Origin: Chamaecyparis obtusa
Taxonomy: Eukaryota; Streptophyta; Pinopsida; Cupressales; Cupressaceae
DNA length: 64,000 nt
Assembly (NCBI GenBank): GCA_027943335.1
Contig: BSBK01002798.1
Span: 186,001-250,000, forward strand
Direction: 5' to 3'
Shown here: positions 33,019-45,100 of the stretch, piece by piece
Layout: each line of letters opens with the position of its first letter
Numbering within the stretch: the stretch's first letter is position 1
The notes under the pieces: generated by a model
The model's database searches: none
What the model was told of the DNA's origin: nothing
Seen by the model: only the letters and a program-made list of their open reading frames with translations
Translations under genes and position numbers: made by a program

Positions 33019-33890
33019 TGTAGACACCTAAGAATGGACATAATTATGAGCTAACATTAAGTCACTAATTATTCTTCTATTAGTTAATGGTTATTTAATA
33101 TCATTGATTAATCAGCTTATTTTCCTCTAAAACTTCAATCTTTCAATCATCTCTCTAATATTAATTAAATAATTAAATTTATTTAATTAATCACCTTTAA
33201 TTAATTGATCCTTATCAATTAATTGAATTCAATTTTTTGTTTCCCATGATTTGAATTTAATTATTCAAATTAGTTAATTATTCTTCCAAATTAAATTAAT
33301 TGACCAAATTAATTTAATTTCACATCAATTCTAATTAATTTCATTCTAATTTCATATTTCTCTTTAATTCAATTAAATCTTCAAAAAAATAGAAAAATAA
33401 AAAATATGAGGCAATTATAATTTCTAAAAATTCAAAATCCTCATAAATTGAGAATTTTTTTTTTGAAAATTAAATCATTTTAAATTAGAAAATAATTATT
33501 TTCTTAAATTTCAATTTTGGAAACTCTTATCTTTCAAAAAATAAACTAAATCCTCTCATCTTGATTTCATCTTTATTTCTTCTTTATCTCTCCTCTTTTT
33601 GAGTTAAATTGGAATTAAATCTATTTTTCTAAAAGGTTACCCAAATCTTCTCCAATCTTGAATTATATTGTTCATCCAATCTGCTTTCCCAAAATCAATC
33701 TCAACATTTATGGATTTCTTGGAAATCTATATAAGAAACCTTCATTTCTCACAATTGGATCTCTCACTATTATATCGAACTTATGCTACAGGTTTTAATC
33801 AAGTTTCTTATCAAGTTATCATTTCTTGAATCTTTGAGTCAAGTTGTTATCGGGATCACAATTGAGTGTCACACCTCAATAAGGAGAAGA
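33019..33890 (+). repeat. probable LTR downstream of element B
   Basis: TGTAGACACC directly follows polypurine tract TCAAAGAGGAGTAAA, the same arrangement as at 13887-13901. A TATATAAG box lies at 33728-33735, at a similar distance to the start as in the other family LTRs. The 3' end is not certain (near 33890). Apart from the first ten bases it does not clearly resemble the 13901 LTR. Confidence 0.55.
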
Positions 33891-34550
33891 GAAAAAACAA
33901 AAGCCTCGAGTATCATTTGGTTTGCATGCTTGCATTAGTTTTTTAATTCATGAATATGATACTTGTTATTTTGTTGTTTGTAGGGTTTAGTGATGATTAG
34001 TAGCTTTCTTGATTAGTTTGGTGCTATTGATTTGTTTTTTTAAGCTTGTGCATAAACCCCTACTATACATGGCTAAGAAATTCTCATGTCCCCCACTAAA
34101 AGTTGACATGTTTCGTCATATGTGAATTGAAAAGATAGGGTGGAAGAGTAATATTTTTTTCTATTAAGATAGTTTATCAACACGTATAATTAAGGAACTG
34201 AGTCCAGAGTTTGTAGTAGAACTATTCACAACACCCATAACAAATACAATTACATTGGGGGAGTGATATTAAAAGATTCTATGGCCTATACTATTCTAAG
34301 TATTAAAAAACTAACTAGTCATGTTTCGATCATTATGTCTATCGGATTACAAAATGGAAATATATGGATTCATATCTAGTGACTATTCCCAACCATCATT
34401 CTGGTTGGCAGTGTCCCTTGGGACCCATGGATTTTCATCTTATGTATTTTCTTGTTGTTGTGTATCAGTTGGTTCACATCCTATCAGTCTGCCCTGCACA
34501 TTGTGAGTAGCAAGAACATCCATCTATTCCTTGGATTCTAATTGGCATTT
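33891..34550. other. no feature recognised
   Basis: AT-rich sequence without conserved ORF, LTR ends or visible repeats. Short ORFs have no recognisable domain. Confidence 0.5.
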
Positions 34551-35160
34551 CACTAGTACATTTGAGGTCAAATTCCGATGGCCATTTGTTAGATTTGCCA
34601 CGCCCATTTGTCGACATTCTGACAAATGTGTCCACCATTTTTGCATTGTAAATTGTGACAAAAGGAGTACCCGTCGGTGTTCTGACACAACATTTCATCA
34701 AAAACTTGCACATGAATAGCAGCTTTCTTTTGATATTTTGTACGGTCTATCTATCAAAACTTCGATAAGAAGACCTATCAGAAATACACAATAGCTGTCG
34801 GAATGTCTGACATTATAAATGTTGGAATAGCGATAGATATGCAACCAATATCGGACAGATATACCCATCGGTACTATAGCATTACCGTCGCTATAGTCCG
34901 TCAAAAGGTACATATCTCCAACATTGGAACTATTGGAGTACCAACGTGATGGCACTATATTTCTGACAACTCTCCATGTCGGAGGTATAGCATTCCTATT
35001 GTAGTAATTTTTGAAAAGGAATTGTCTCCGACATTTGATCTATTGGAAAGGCATCGGGGTGGTGTATATGCCAATGGGAAATGTTGTCGGAAGTACAACA
35101 TTACTGTCGGAATATACTATAAAGTGTCGAAATAGCAATGGTTCTGCACATTGAAATTAT
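34551..35160. mobile_element. GTCGG-rich segment resembling CACTA subterminal repeats
   Basis: It begins CACTAGTACATTT at 34551, a CACTA-like end. It then holds many copies of TCGG/CCGA-type words in both orientations (TGTCGGAATGTCTGACA, CATCGGTACTATAGCATTACC, CATGTCGGAGGTATAGCATT, GTCGGAAGTACAACATTACTG). A possible opposite end is ATTGTAGTA at 34999-35007, where a canonical end would be GTAGTG, but no matching 3-bp target duplication is evident. No transposase inside. Known CACTA elements have such subterminal repeat clusters; identity here is inference. Confidence 0.4.
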
Positions 35161-35163
35161 GAA

Positions 35164-35613
35164 AGCTCAAGAGACCATCATAGGTTGTCTCTTTTTTCGG
35201 TCTATATTATTGAAAAAATCTTTTACCTTTCATTAGCTCATCAAATTCAGAGATTTGAAAGAATTTAATAGAATATTTTCATGACAATGTATATTATTTA
35301 AGTTGACGTTGCACAAATTTATCTACTTCATGCACTTGTAGACTATGAGGACGACGATAAAGAAGCATCTCCTCCCATGGCCTAATTACTCAAGTCATAG
35401 TAGGGGATGCTTCTTTATGGCTGTCCTCGTAGTATACAAGTGTGCAAAGTAAATAAATTCATTCAACGTCAAACTTAAATAATGTACGTTATACATGAAA
35501 ATATTCTATTAAATTCTTTCAAATCCCTGAATTTGATGAGCTAATGAAAGGTAAAATATTCTGTCAATAATATAGACCAAAAAAAGAGACCAACTATGAT
35601 GATCTCTTGAGCT
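35164..35613. repeat. 450-bp foldback (near-perfect inverted repeat)
   Basis: The left arm from AGCTCAAGAGA (35164) pairs with the right arm ending TCTCTTGAGCT (35613). Arms of about 200 bp match with few differences, including TTTACCTTTCATTAGCTCAT and AATTTAATAGAATATTTTCA, then the inner GAGGAC...AAAGAAGCATC. The centre is near 35385. No ORF. It resembles a foldback MITE or a long hairpin precursor. No clear target duplication identified. Confidence 0.9.
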
Positions 35614-36148
35614 CATGTGTTATCTTTATTCCTAGCTACTGGGTAAGGCTTGGAAGACTTATACCTGTTGATCGTCAAGAATAATCACTGCCTTGCATTT
35701 ATGTATACTGCACAATATCCAATATAATTGATCCCAGTCTCACAAAAAAATTTTACACTTGTGCAGCTCATCAATACTAGAGGCCTAAAGTAATTTTATA
35801 CAATTACTAGCACATTTCGTGCATGGATGAGAAACAATATCCAAAGTTTCTAGATAACCATTTTTGAGAAGAGGAATGAGTGGAGGCCAAAGAAGGGATA
35901 ATTGTGAAGGTTTTATAGATGTAGGTTACTGAATCATCATCTCTGCACTGGTACTCAATCTAGTCTCCACTCCATATATGTCTTTTCAGAATCTAAAAAC
36001 TCTCCATCATTGATTCCCGTCATGTTTTCAGCATCTCTATGGACTGAGACCTTAAACTATTGAGCTTCTCTTTGTTTTGAGAATAGTTTAACATTCTCTA
36101 CTTAACAGGGCCAACCACGTGAAGGTGTAAGCTCATCTAGCCCCTCCT
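35614..36148. other. non-coding; dispersed repeat at 36060-36148
   Basis: No gene recognised. From about 36060, TTGAGCTTC, GAATAGTTT and GGGCCAACCACGTGAAGGTG recur at 49810-49880, marking a dispersed repeat. The copy here runs directly into the next hairpin. Confidence 0.55.
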
Positions 36149-36240
36149 AGGAGCCTCTTATGACCCTTTACGACATTTTAAGACCTCTAAGATGTATTCT
36201 TAGGGATCGTAAATGGTCGTAAAGGGTCATAAGGGGTCCT
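36149..36240. repeat. 92-bp hairpin
   Basis: The arm at 36149-36174 (ending CTTATGACCCTTTACGAC) pairs with 36216-36240 (starting GTCGTAAAGGGTCATAAG). Pairing continues loosely inside (ATTTTAAGACCTCTAAGA with TCTTAGGGATCGTAAAT). Length and near-continuous pairing are like a miRNA precursor or a tiny foldback element; sequence alone cannot decide. Confidence 0.8.
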
Positions 36241-36244
36241 GGGA

Positions 36245-36516
36245 CACAATAGATGAGAAACATAATTATAGGCATCATGGTCACAATTTTTTGGAGACAA
36301 CGTAATTGAGTTGTATACCCAGATGATGGAGAGCAACTCTTGCACCTCTAATTCCAAGTTGACTACATCTGCTGCTCATGAATACAAGGTCCTCCAACAA
36401 AAGTATTTAGTTTGGCATTGGAGGTGCAGAAGTTTCACTTGGGTATACAACTCAATTACGTTGTCTCCAAAAAATTGTGACCATGATGCCTACAATTATG
36501 TTTCTCAGCTATTGTG
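36245..36516. repeat. 272-bp hairpin adjoining the previous one
   Basis: The left arm from CACAATAGATGAGAAACATA pairs with the right arm ending TGTTTCTCAGCTATTGTG. About 75 bp match closely (GGTCACAATTTTTTGGAGAC, CGTAATTGAGTTGTATACCC), and an inner segment (CTTGCACCTCTAATTCCAA) pairs with TTGGCATTGGAGGTGCAGAA. A partial single-arm copy recurs at about 36608-36690. Confidence 0.85.
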
Positions 36517-38211
36517 AAATCTACATTTATGTTTCTCAGTTGTCGTGTTTATGTGCATGTAAGTCTAATTTAATTTGTCCATAGAATGATACCATTGATT
36601 TGCATCATCTAGGAATACCACTCAATTATGTTGTGTCTCCAAAAAATTGTGACCATGATGCCTACATTTATGTTTCTTAGCTGTTGTGATATCTACATCA
36701 CAGTCTGTAGTTATTGCAGCTGTAGAGCCTATATTCTACAACAGAAAGGAAGACATATTTTTAGCTTGGGTTTGGATCCTACCCCAATTGTCAAAGGATC
36801 CAGGGTCAGGCTAGAAAGATGTCTTCCCATTCTGTCTGCAACATTGTGTTCATCCATGATCTCAGGAATATCATTGTCTTTCCACTCTTCATTTGCCAAA
36901 ATATACCGCTTCTTCAAGCTTGTAGAGTAATCTTATTAATAAAAGAACTCTTTCCAACATTAGGGTACCCATAGATCAAAATAGTTGATGTTATTGGTGC
37001 TTGTGCTCAAGGATATCAATTCATTGTTTTGAAATGGCCAAATCATTTTTATTTCAATTTTAGAGAAAATGAGTGGGAGAAAACGAGTGGGTGAAAGTTG
37101 ATCGAGTGTGAGAGAAGGCATTGCATTTTATTTGATCATGAATTCTCTCTGAAATGACCAATCATGTTTTCTATTCGATTCTTTTTGGTGCTTTTTTTTC
37201 CATATTCAATAGATAAAAATCATGGCGGCAGCCACTTAGCCATCTTTTTGATGTTCCAGGTATTTTACAAAGATATAGGTATGTGGATTTATCATTCAGT
37301 TGCTTGCAGTTATTGGTCAAATGGAAATATTTTGTCAAGTTGAAAGTGAAAGATATCAGTTTTGTGTTTTCGGTTTATGTTAAAAGTTGATTTGGTAAAA
37401 TCCTCAAAAAATACACTACATGTTCTAAAATGTAAAGAAGTTGAATGTTAAATGTAAGATATATATCTCATCCATAGTAATCAAAAGAAAGGACATGAAA
37501 CTTATAAGGAGATTTACCAATGCAAAAACATAAGTGAATAGGAAACATGATTGGTACCTTATGAATTGGTTTTTGAGGTGCACAATCTTCATCAATCTCC
37601 TCAGAAGAAGATCCCTCCTCACAAAAAATGCATTTAACACAAAAAACAAATCTACAAAACTGAACCAATGGCATGTTTAGAACAAAGAAATAGAATGATA
37701 ATAATATATTGAATATTCTATTCTATTTAATACATGCAAAAGGACCAGTCCCAACAATTCTTAAACATACTTTATCTAATATGATAATAACATGATAATT
37801 AAACTGATAAACGTGTTATCTGCATTTAATCTACCAATTGCTAATTACACAAAAAACAAATTTACAAAACTAAACCAATGGCATGTTCTTCGCGGTGTGG
37901 TACAAGGAAGATTTGGCTATGAAAAAAAAAGTGAAATGGCCTCATCATTTTTATTTTGATTGGATAGAGGAGTGGGAGAAAAGGAGTGAAAGCTGAGTGC
38001 GAGAAAAGGTATGTGATTTATTCATCTTTTGAGCATCTAGCATCATATTCGACTACAAATTTCAAATGCATTGCATTTTAGTTGATCATGAATGCTCTCT
38101 AAAATGATTGCATTCTATTGGTGTCGTGCCCTAGCCCATGCTTTATCTCCATTATTTGATGTTATTGGTGCTTGTGGTTAAGGATATCGATTCACTATTT
38201 TCAAATGTTTG

Positions 38212-38445
38212 GATCATTTTGGTCATGACTGTTCCTCTACATAGTCAGGAAATGTAACTGTCTAATGATTATATGTAATGTTGAATGGATTAAATGTTTT
38301 ATTCTTGGTAGAAGTGAATGGAAGGAATAGTGTTGGTGTTAGGTTTCATTTATTATTGAATTCAATGGTTTCCAAGATGTGTTGAGGAGTTTTCTCCTTG
38401 TTTAATGTTAACTGTTCCTGCACAATCCACTCATACAATAGTGAA
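38212..38445 (+). repeat. direct repeat copy 1
   Basis: 234 bp from GATCATTTTGG to ACAATAGTGAA, repeated at 38930-39166 with a 718-bp offset and few differences. An inverted third copy begins at 40164 and is split by Copia-2, continuing at 47901-47940. Confidence 0.9.
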
Positions 38446-38929
38446 ATGCTATGTGATTGACAATTTCATACAACTGGTCCTTTGGCATGTATTAAATACA
38501 ATCCAGTCACTTATTAAATGCTTTGGAGGCTACTGGTTTGACTATCCATGCATTACCAGTGACTGAGATTCATTAAAGGATACAAAACCCTTCATTTTGG
38601 GGTTATTGTGTGTGGATTCAAATGTACGTTTGATTTGGTTAATGTTTAAAAGAGATCAATAAAGTATTTGAAGACAATCTTACATGTTTGGAGAGGTTTG
38701 AGAGGCACTTATCATGACTGTACCCTCACAAACAATGACATATACTAGTTTTACTAAGTTTCCTTTCCCTATTTTGAGGTTTCCTTTCTCTTCCGCAAGG
38801 GTACAGTCAGAGGGTTCATTAACAAAATGATCTTTTGAATGGTTACTATGAATATGAATGATTTGATATAGCATATTTCTCATTTTACTTGAAGTTTGGA
38901 ATAGCTTGTGCAAGGGTGAAAGTAATTTT

Positions 38930-39166
38930 GATCATTTTGGTTGTGACAGTTCCTCTAGTACACAGTCAGGAAATGTAACTGTCTAATGATTATATGTAAT
39001 GTTGAATGGATTAAATGCTTTATTCTTGGTAGAAGTGAATGGAAGGAATAGTGTTGGTGTTAGGTTTCATTTATTATTAAATTCAATGGTTTTCAAGATG
39101 CGTTGAGGAGTTTTCTGCTTGTTTAATGTTAACTGTTCCTACACAATCCACTCATACAATAGTGAA
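38930..39166 (+). repeat. direct repeat copy 2
   Basis: Second copy of the unit at 38212-38445. Shared phrases include CAGGAAATGTAACTGTCTAA and TGGAAGGAATAGTGTTGGTG. The TGTTCCTACACAATCC end corresponds to the Copia-2 target. Confidence 0.9.
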
Positions 39167-40195
39167 GTTACAAAACTGAACCAATGGCATGTTTACAACA
39201 AAGAAATAGAATGATAATAATATGCTAAAAATTCTATTCTGTTTAATACATGCCAAAGGACCAGTCCCAACAATTCTTAAACATACTAGTTATCTGATAT
39301 GATCAATTGTTAAAAAAAGGTCTAATTCTATAGACTACTAGCACGAAGGAAGATTTGACCTAGGTAAATCTTCCTTGTACCACACAAAAAAATGTGTGAT
39401 AACTATGTCTACTCCAACCTTAATTGTTTAAGAATTGTTGGGAGTTCTATTAGACCTTTGTTGTAAACATGCCATTGGTTTTCAAATGTTTGGATTCACA
39501 TTTTTTGATATTACTGGCACGTTTAATGACACCATTGTATATTGCTGAGATGCTCACTGAAATGACCGCATTCTACTAGTGTCGTGCCCTAGCCCATGCT
39601 TTAACTCCATTATTTGATGTTATTGGTGCTTGTGCTCAAGGATATCCATTTTTTTAAAAATGTTGACTGTGGTTATCAAATGGACAGCCTATGAGCTTTT
39701 AGCTAGGCATCATTTGTATTGATAGCTTGGGGAATCAAATGTATTGTATCATTGATAGTTGAGACTTTGTTAAAAGGAAATAGGACAAAGAATGATTTTG
39801 ATTTAGTTTCTCTATTTTGATCTCTAAGTGGCTTACAACCCTAGAGAAGTATATGCAGATTTACGGATGCAGTTGTAGGATACATAGTAGCCGATAATTC
39901 ACAAGAAATCCATGCATCCAATTTGAATAGCAATTAATACAAAGGAATAGGGTCCTCCAATGGCCCAATCATCCAGACCTTGACTGTCCCCTCAACTAGT
40001 GACCCTTCAAAACCGGGTTATCATGCAATTAGTGAGTGATCCTTCATTCTCCTCATCTACCCTGTATCCAAACATATTGGAAATACATAATACAATGATA
40101 ACAAGTCTTTCACAATCCCCTTTCCCTCAAGGAACACTATCAACCATCCCTTCCACATACCATTTCACTATTGTATGAGTGGATTGTGCAGGAAC

Positions 40196-41672
40196 TGTTA
40201 GAATAACTGAGAGGGGGGTGAATCAATTATCTAGTGTCCCAATTCAAAATGTATAATCCAAAACAATTTTATTACTTCTGCAAGTCGGTAACCATAGAAT
40301 ACTTGCACTGTCTGTGTATTTACCGATTGACAATCTAAACTCTGTATTAATTACCGATTAAATCTAATATGTAATATGAAAAGTATGATCACAGACAAAT
40401 ATCACAATCAACACATAACATAAGAGATTTAATGTGGAAACCCTATAAAGGGAAAAACCACCTAGGACCGGTAACCCAAAATTATTCACTCTTCTGAAGT
40501 GAGGTCGGTCCCAACCCTGTTAAAGGTTTACAAACACACTGTTAGGTGTGACCTTGTTAGAGGATTTTAGACCAGAAGTTATCATCCAACCAGCAGTCAC
40601 TCTGGGGTTGACAGGATAACAATGTTCACTCTATGAATGAAACATCAACAGAATTTCATAGTCCACTCTGTTAAGAGATTTAACTATGTACAATGGTTAA
40701 ATGTGTAACAATAGGTGATCTACCTAAATACAACTTCAGTTTGCAGTTTATAGATCAATGTTCAACTCATTAAATACTTCTGACCAATATAACACTTTAG
40801 ATTCAATACTATATCAACTTACTGTCCGTCGATAATAACTCTATGTAGTTCGATAACTATTCTACAGCTTGGTTCTCATTAACCAGTATGATCAGAAAAA
40901 CTTCTCCACATGATTATTCTATAATATCTTCTTCTTTCGGCATGCATTTCATAATGAAATCAATGTCTCTTATATAGACGAGTAAATCATTTTCTTTTCC
41001 TCCATCAGATTTTGCCGCTTAATCATATTCATAGATTTTGCCTCTTTAAGCTCCCTCGGCTGATATGTCAGTAACACATTTCAATCTTCTCCATTAGATC
41101 CTTTTTTATTTATGTTAGCCGTCGATCTTCATAACAAACATTATCTATTACCTTGATTTCATACACTTTACAACTCATCACTTTATCAGCTAAACTGATC
41201 ATTTAATTCCTTTTTGTTTTTCTCAGTTAACAAAGAAATGCATAGATGAACACAAGCTCGGTTAATACTAAGCTCGGTATACACTACACTTCATTGGTGT
41301 ATATTGAAATGCTTTATTTACTGACAACATTGCTTTGTGTCTTTCAGCTCTATTCTTCATCATAGATGAATGCAACATAATAAAGTCAATTCCATCAAGT
41401 CATAGACTCATCAACAAGTTACTTAGTGTATTCCTTATCCTCATTTGTCATATACATCTTCCTCATGTAGATATTTCTATTCTTCATCTCTTTCATGACC
41501 TTCCTTCAGATGTGTCGGTATAGTAACTTACAAGATAAGTACTGTCAAGCTAGTTGACATCAATGACAACATAATACTGATTTGATCATCTTGCATTATC
41601 TAATCATCAACTCCTCAATAATCTTGAATTATAGATTCTTCATTCTGGTTCTGAATCAGTTGTAGTTCATCA
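40196..41672 (-). repeat. 3' LTR of Copia-2
   Basis: Plus-strand ends TGTTAGAATAACTGAG ... GTAGTTCATCA. A minus-strand TATATAAG box lies at 40976-40969. The polypurine tract (minus CCAAAGGGAGAGAT, 41686-41673) abuts it, preceded by GTTGCCATCAATG as in Copia-1. Confidence 0.95.
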
Positions 41673-42165
41673 ATCTCTCCCTTTGGCATTGATGGCAACT
41701 CAAGTAATATGAAATGTACCATACACATACCAAACATGTTTTATACAAATTGGTGATTAAATGTTGTGTAGTGTAAGCTCTCCCTAGCTTAATATGTTTA
41801 ATCACTATGTTACTAAAACAACATTATAAAATACAGCTTTGTCATTCTTTTCAGTTCTCAATTTTCTTTCAAATCATCTCTCCCTTAGATAGCTATCATC
41901 GGTGCAAATCTCCTTTTCTTTTCATATTATTTATCTCTCCCTTTGAAAACAATGCCAAAGAAACAAATAAATAATCAACTCTGTAGTATCTAAGCAACTC
42001 TCTGGTGTCCAATACTTCCTTTGTATCTTAGTATACTGATATCCCAATCTGCTTTAGTTCTTCAACCTTAATCACAACCTTGAACAAAATTCAAAGTGTG
42101 AACTATGCTGCATCAACATGGATGATCTTTTGATAAGATTAGGTTGATGCAACATTCAGATCACA

Positions 42166-45100
42166 TTAGTGACTGATAGATAGGGGACGGACCCCAAGTC
42201 TAGTCCTCAAATATTCAAAAGTATCCTTCAGTAGAGGCTTTGTAAAAATGTTTGCAAGTTGTTCTTTAGATGTAACAAATTCTAACTTTACTTGCTTCTC
42301 TTGCAGTTTTTCTCTTAAGTAGTGATACTTAATTGATATATGCTTTGTCGTTGAGTGCATCACAAGATTCTTTGAGATATTAATTGCACTTGTGTTGTCA
42401 TAGTATATGATCACCAGGTCAGTGATTACCTCATTCATTCCTTCCAACACTTTTTGATATATGCAATTTTTGAGCAATTAGTAGCAGCAACAACATACTC
42501 TGCTTTAGTTGTAGACTAAGAAATACAAGCTTGCTTTTTACTTGTCCAGGTTACAAGTCTTTCACCAAAGAAAAATGCTCCTCCGGTGGTACTTTTTTTG
42601 TCATCCACATTTCCAGCCCAATCAACATTGGTGTAAACTTTCAGCTCAAACTTACCTTCCTTAGGATACCATAATCCATAATCTTCTATCTTTTTTAGAT
42701 ATCTTAAGATTCTTTTAGTAGCAATCATGTGTGATTCTCTAGGATTAGCAGAATATCTAGCAACAATTCCCACAACATGTGCTATATCTGGTCTACTATG
42801 AACTACATACATTAGCTTACCAATCATGGATCGGTAAAGTGTCTAGTTTACCTCTATAGTTTCATCTTCCTTTGTTAATTTACTTCTAGTAGCCATCAGT
42901 GTTCCCACAAGTTTAGCATCTTCCATGCCAAATGTCTTCAAGATTTACTTTATGTATTTGGACTGTGTGATGAATATCCCATCACTCTGTTCTATCACTT
43001 GTAATCCAAGAAAGAACTTAATCTCTCCGAACATAGACATTTCAAACTCATTCCTCATGTCATAAGAAAAAGATTTACATATATGATCTTGACCTCCAAA
43101 AATAATATCATCAACAAAAAATTCAGCAATGATAATAGTGTCATCAGTATCACCTTTCATGTACAAATTGTTGTTCTCACTGGTTCTTACAAATCCAATA
43201 CTTAACAAGTAAGTATGTAGTCTTTCATACCATGCTCTTGGTGCTTGCTTTAAACTATATAAAGCTTTTTGTAATCTACATACCATGTTTCTGTTGTCTG
43301 GATCAATGAATCCTTTAGGTTGTTTTATGTAGACCTCTTCTTCAAGTATACCATTCAGAAATGCTGATTTCACATCCATTTGATAAACCTTAAATTTCTT
43401 GTGTGCAGCATATGCAAGTAACATTCTAATTCCTTCCAATCTAGCAATAGGTGCAAATGTTTCACCATAATCAATGCCTTCTTCCTGTGCATATCCCTTG
43501 CATACCAATCTCGCTTTATTTCTTGTCACTTCACCATTTTCATTCATTTTGTTTCTGAATATCCATTTAGTACTGATAACATTCTTATCTTTAGGTCAGG
43601 GTACTAAGGACCAAGTTTTGTTTTTTTCTATTTGTTCTATTTCCTCCTTCATTAAATTAACCCATTCTTCATTTTCTAATGCAACTTTCACATTCTTTGG
43701 TTCAAATTCACAAACCAAACATGTACCTTGTCTTGTTTTGCTTCTAGTTTGCATTCCAGCTTGTCTGTTTCCAATAATTTGTCTTAGGATGATGCCTTCT
43801 AAAAAAACTAGCCAGTACTCAGTTTCTTCTTTCTTGTTCATCCTGTTCAGGTTCATTTGCATGCTCAGTAGCACCATCTTGTTCATTAGTTTCCCTTTCC
43901 TGTTCCTCATGGTTATTTTCTTGCTGACCGGTTATCACAGGTTACGACTTTGGTAGATAGTCAGGAAGTTCAATATAAGTGAATCTACCATAGTCTTCTG
44001 GTTCCTTTCTTTCTTTTGTGTTTATGTCATCATACTCATCAACACAAATATTAGTACTTTCAATCATCTTATTTGTAACCTTATTTAGACATTTGTATGA
44101 TTTACTCTTAGTAGAATGTCCTAAGAATATTCCTTCATCACCTTTAGAATCAAAATTTCCATTTCTCTCATCCTTCAGAATAAAACATTTGCTTCCAAAA
44201 ATTCTAAAATAACTTACAGTAAGTTTGTGTCCAAACCATAGCTCATAAGGTGTCTGGTTGGTGTCCTTCTTCAGTTGTACTCGATTACGCACATATATAG
44301 TTGTGCTGACAGCTTCCCTCCAATATGTCTGAGCAACATTCTTTTGTAGCATTAGTGTCCTAGCACAGTCAATGATTGACCTATTCTTTCTTTTAGCAAT
44401 CCCATTCTGCTAAGGTGTTCTCAGTGCAGAGACCTGTCTCTTAATACCATTCTTATTACAAAAATGAGTAAATTCATCAAAGATAAATTCACCTCCTCTA
44501 TCAGATCTTAAGCATTTGATTTCTTTTTCAGTCTCTTTTTCTACCTTAGCCTTATACCATTTAAACAACTTAAAAGCTTCAAATTTCTCTTTCAGAAACA
44601 TAATAGTCATCGGTCTAGTGTAGTCATCAATGAAAAGAATAAAGTATGTATCACCATAATAGCTTTGAGTTCTCATAGGACCACATAGGTCAGTATGAAC
44701 CAATTCAAGTATCTTCTTTGTTGAGTAGTCTTTTCTTTTAAAACTATATTTAATCATCTTACCTTTCTGACATTCATGACACATAGCATGATCTAGTTTA
44801 GACAGGTTAGGCAATCCTCTAACTCTTTTCTTCTTACTAATCTTGACCATGTTATCAAAATTCACACGACATAACCTCTTATTCCACAACCATGCATCTT
44901 CATCTTTCATTAACAAACAAGAGGATTGATCAATATCAAGATAAAATAGATTACCTTTGGATTGTGTACCGGTTCCAACAAGTCTTCCTCCATCATCATA
45001 AATTCTTACCTTTCTACTCTCAAAAGCAAGTCGGTGACCTGAGTTGTTCAGCTATGCCACACTTATCAAATTGTAGTTCAATCCATCTACCCAGTATGCA

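Larger units (their letters stand above)
36517..40190. other. mosaic of short dispersed repeats, no gene
   Basis: Segments recur in direct and inverted order. GATGTTATTGGTGCTTGTG occurs near 36986, 38159 and 39617. ACCAATGGCATGTT occurs near 37664, 37874 and 39179, and inverted near 39470 and 47945. AAGGACCAGTCCCAACAATT occurs near 37740 and 39255. A small palindrome AAGGAAGATTT...AAATCTTCCTT lies near 39353. No long ORF or domain. It may be the wreck of one or more non-autonomous transposons. Confidence 0.6.
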
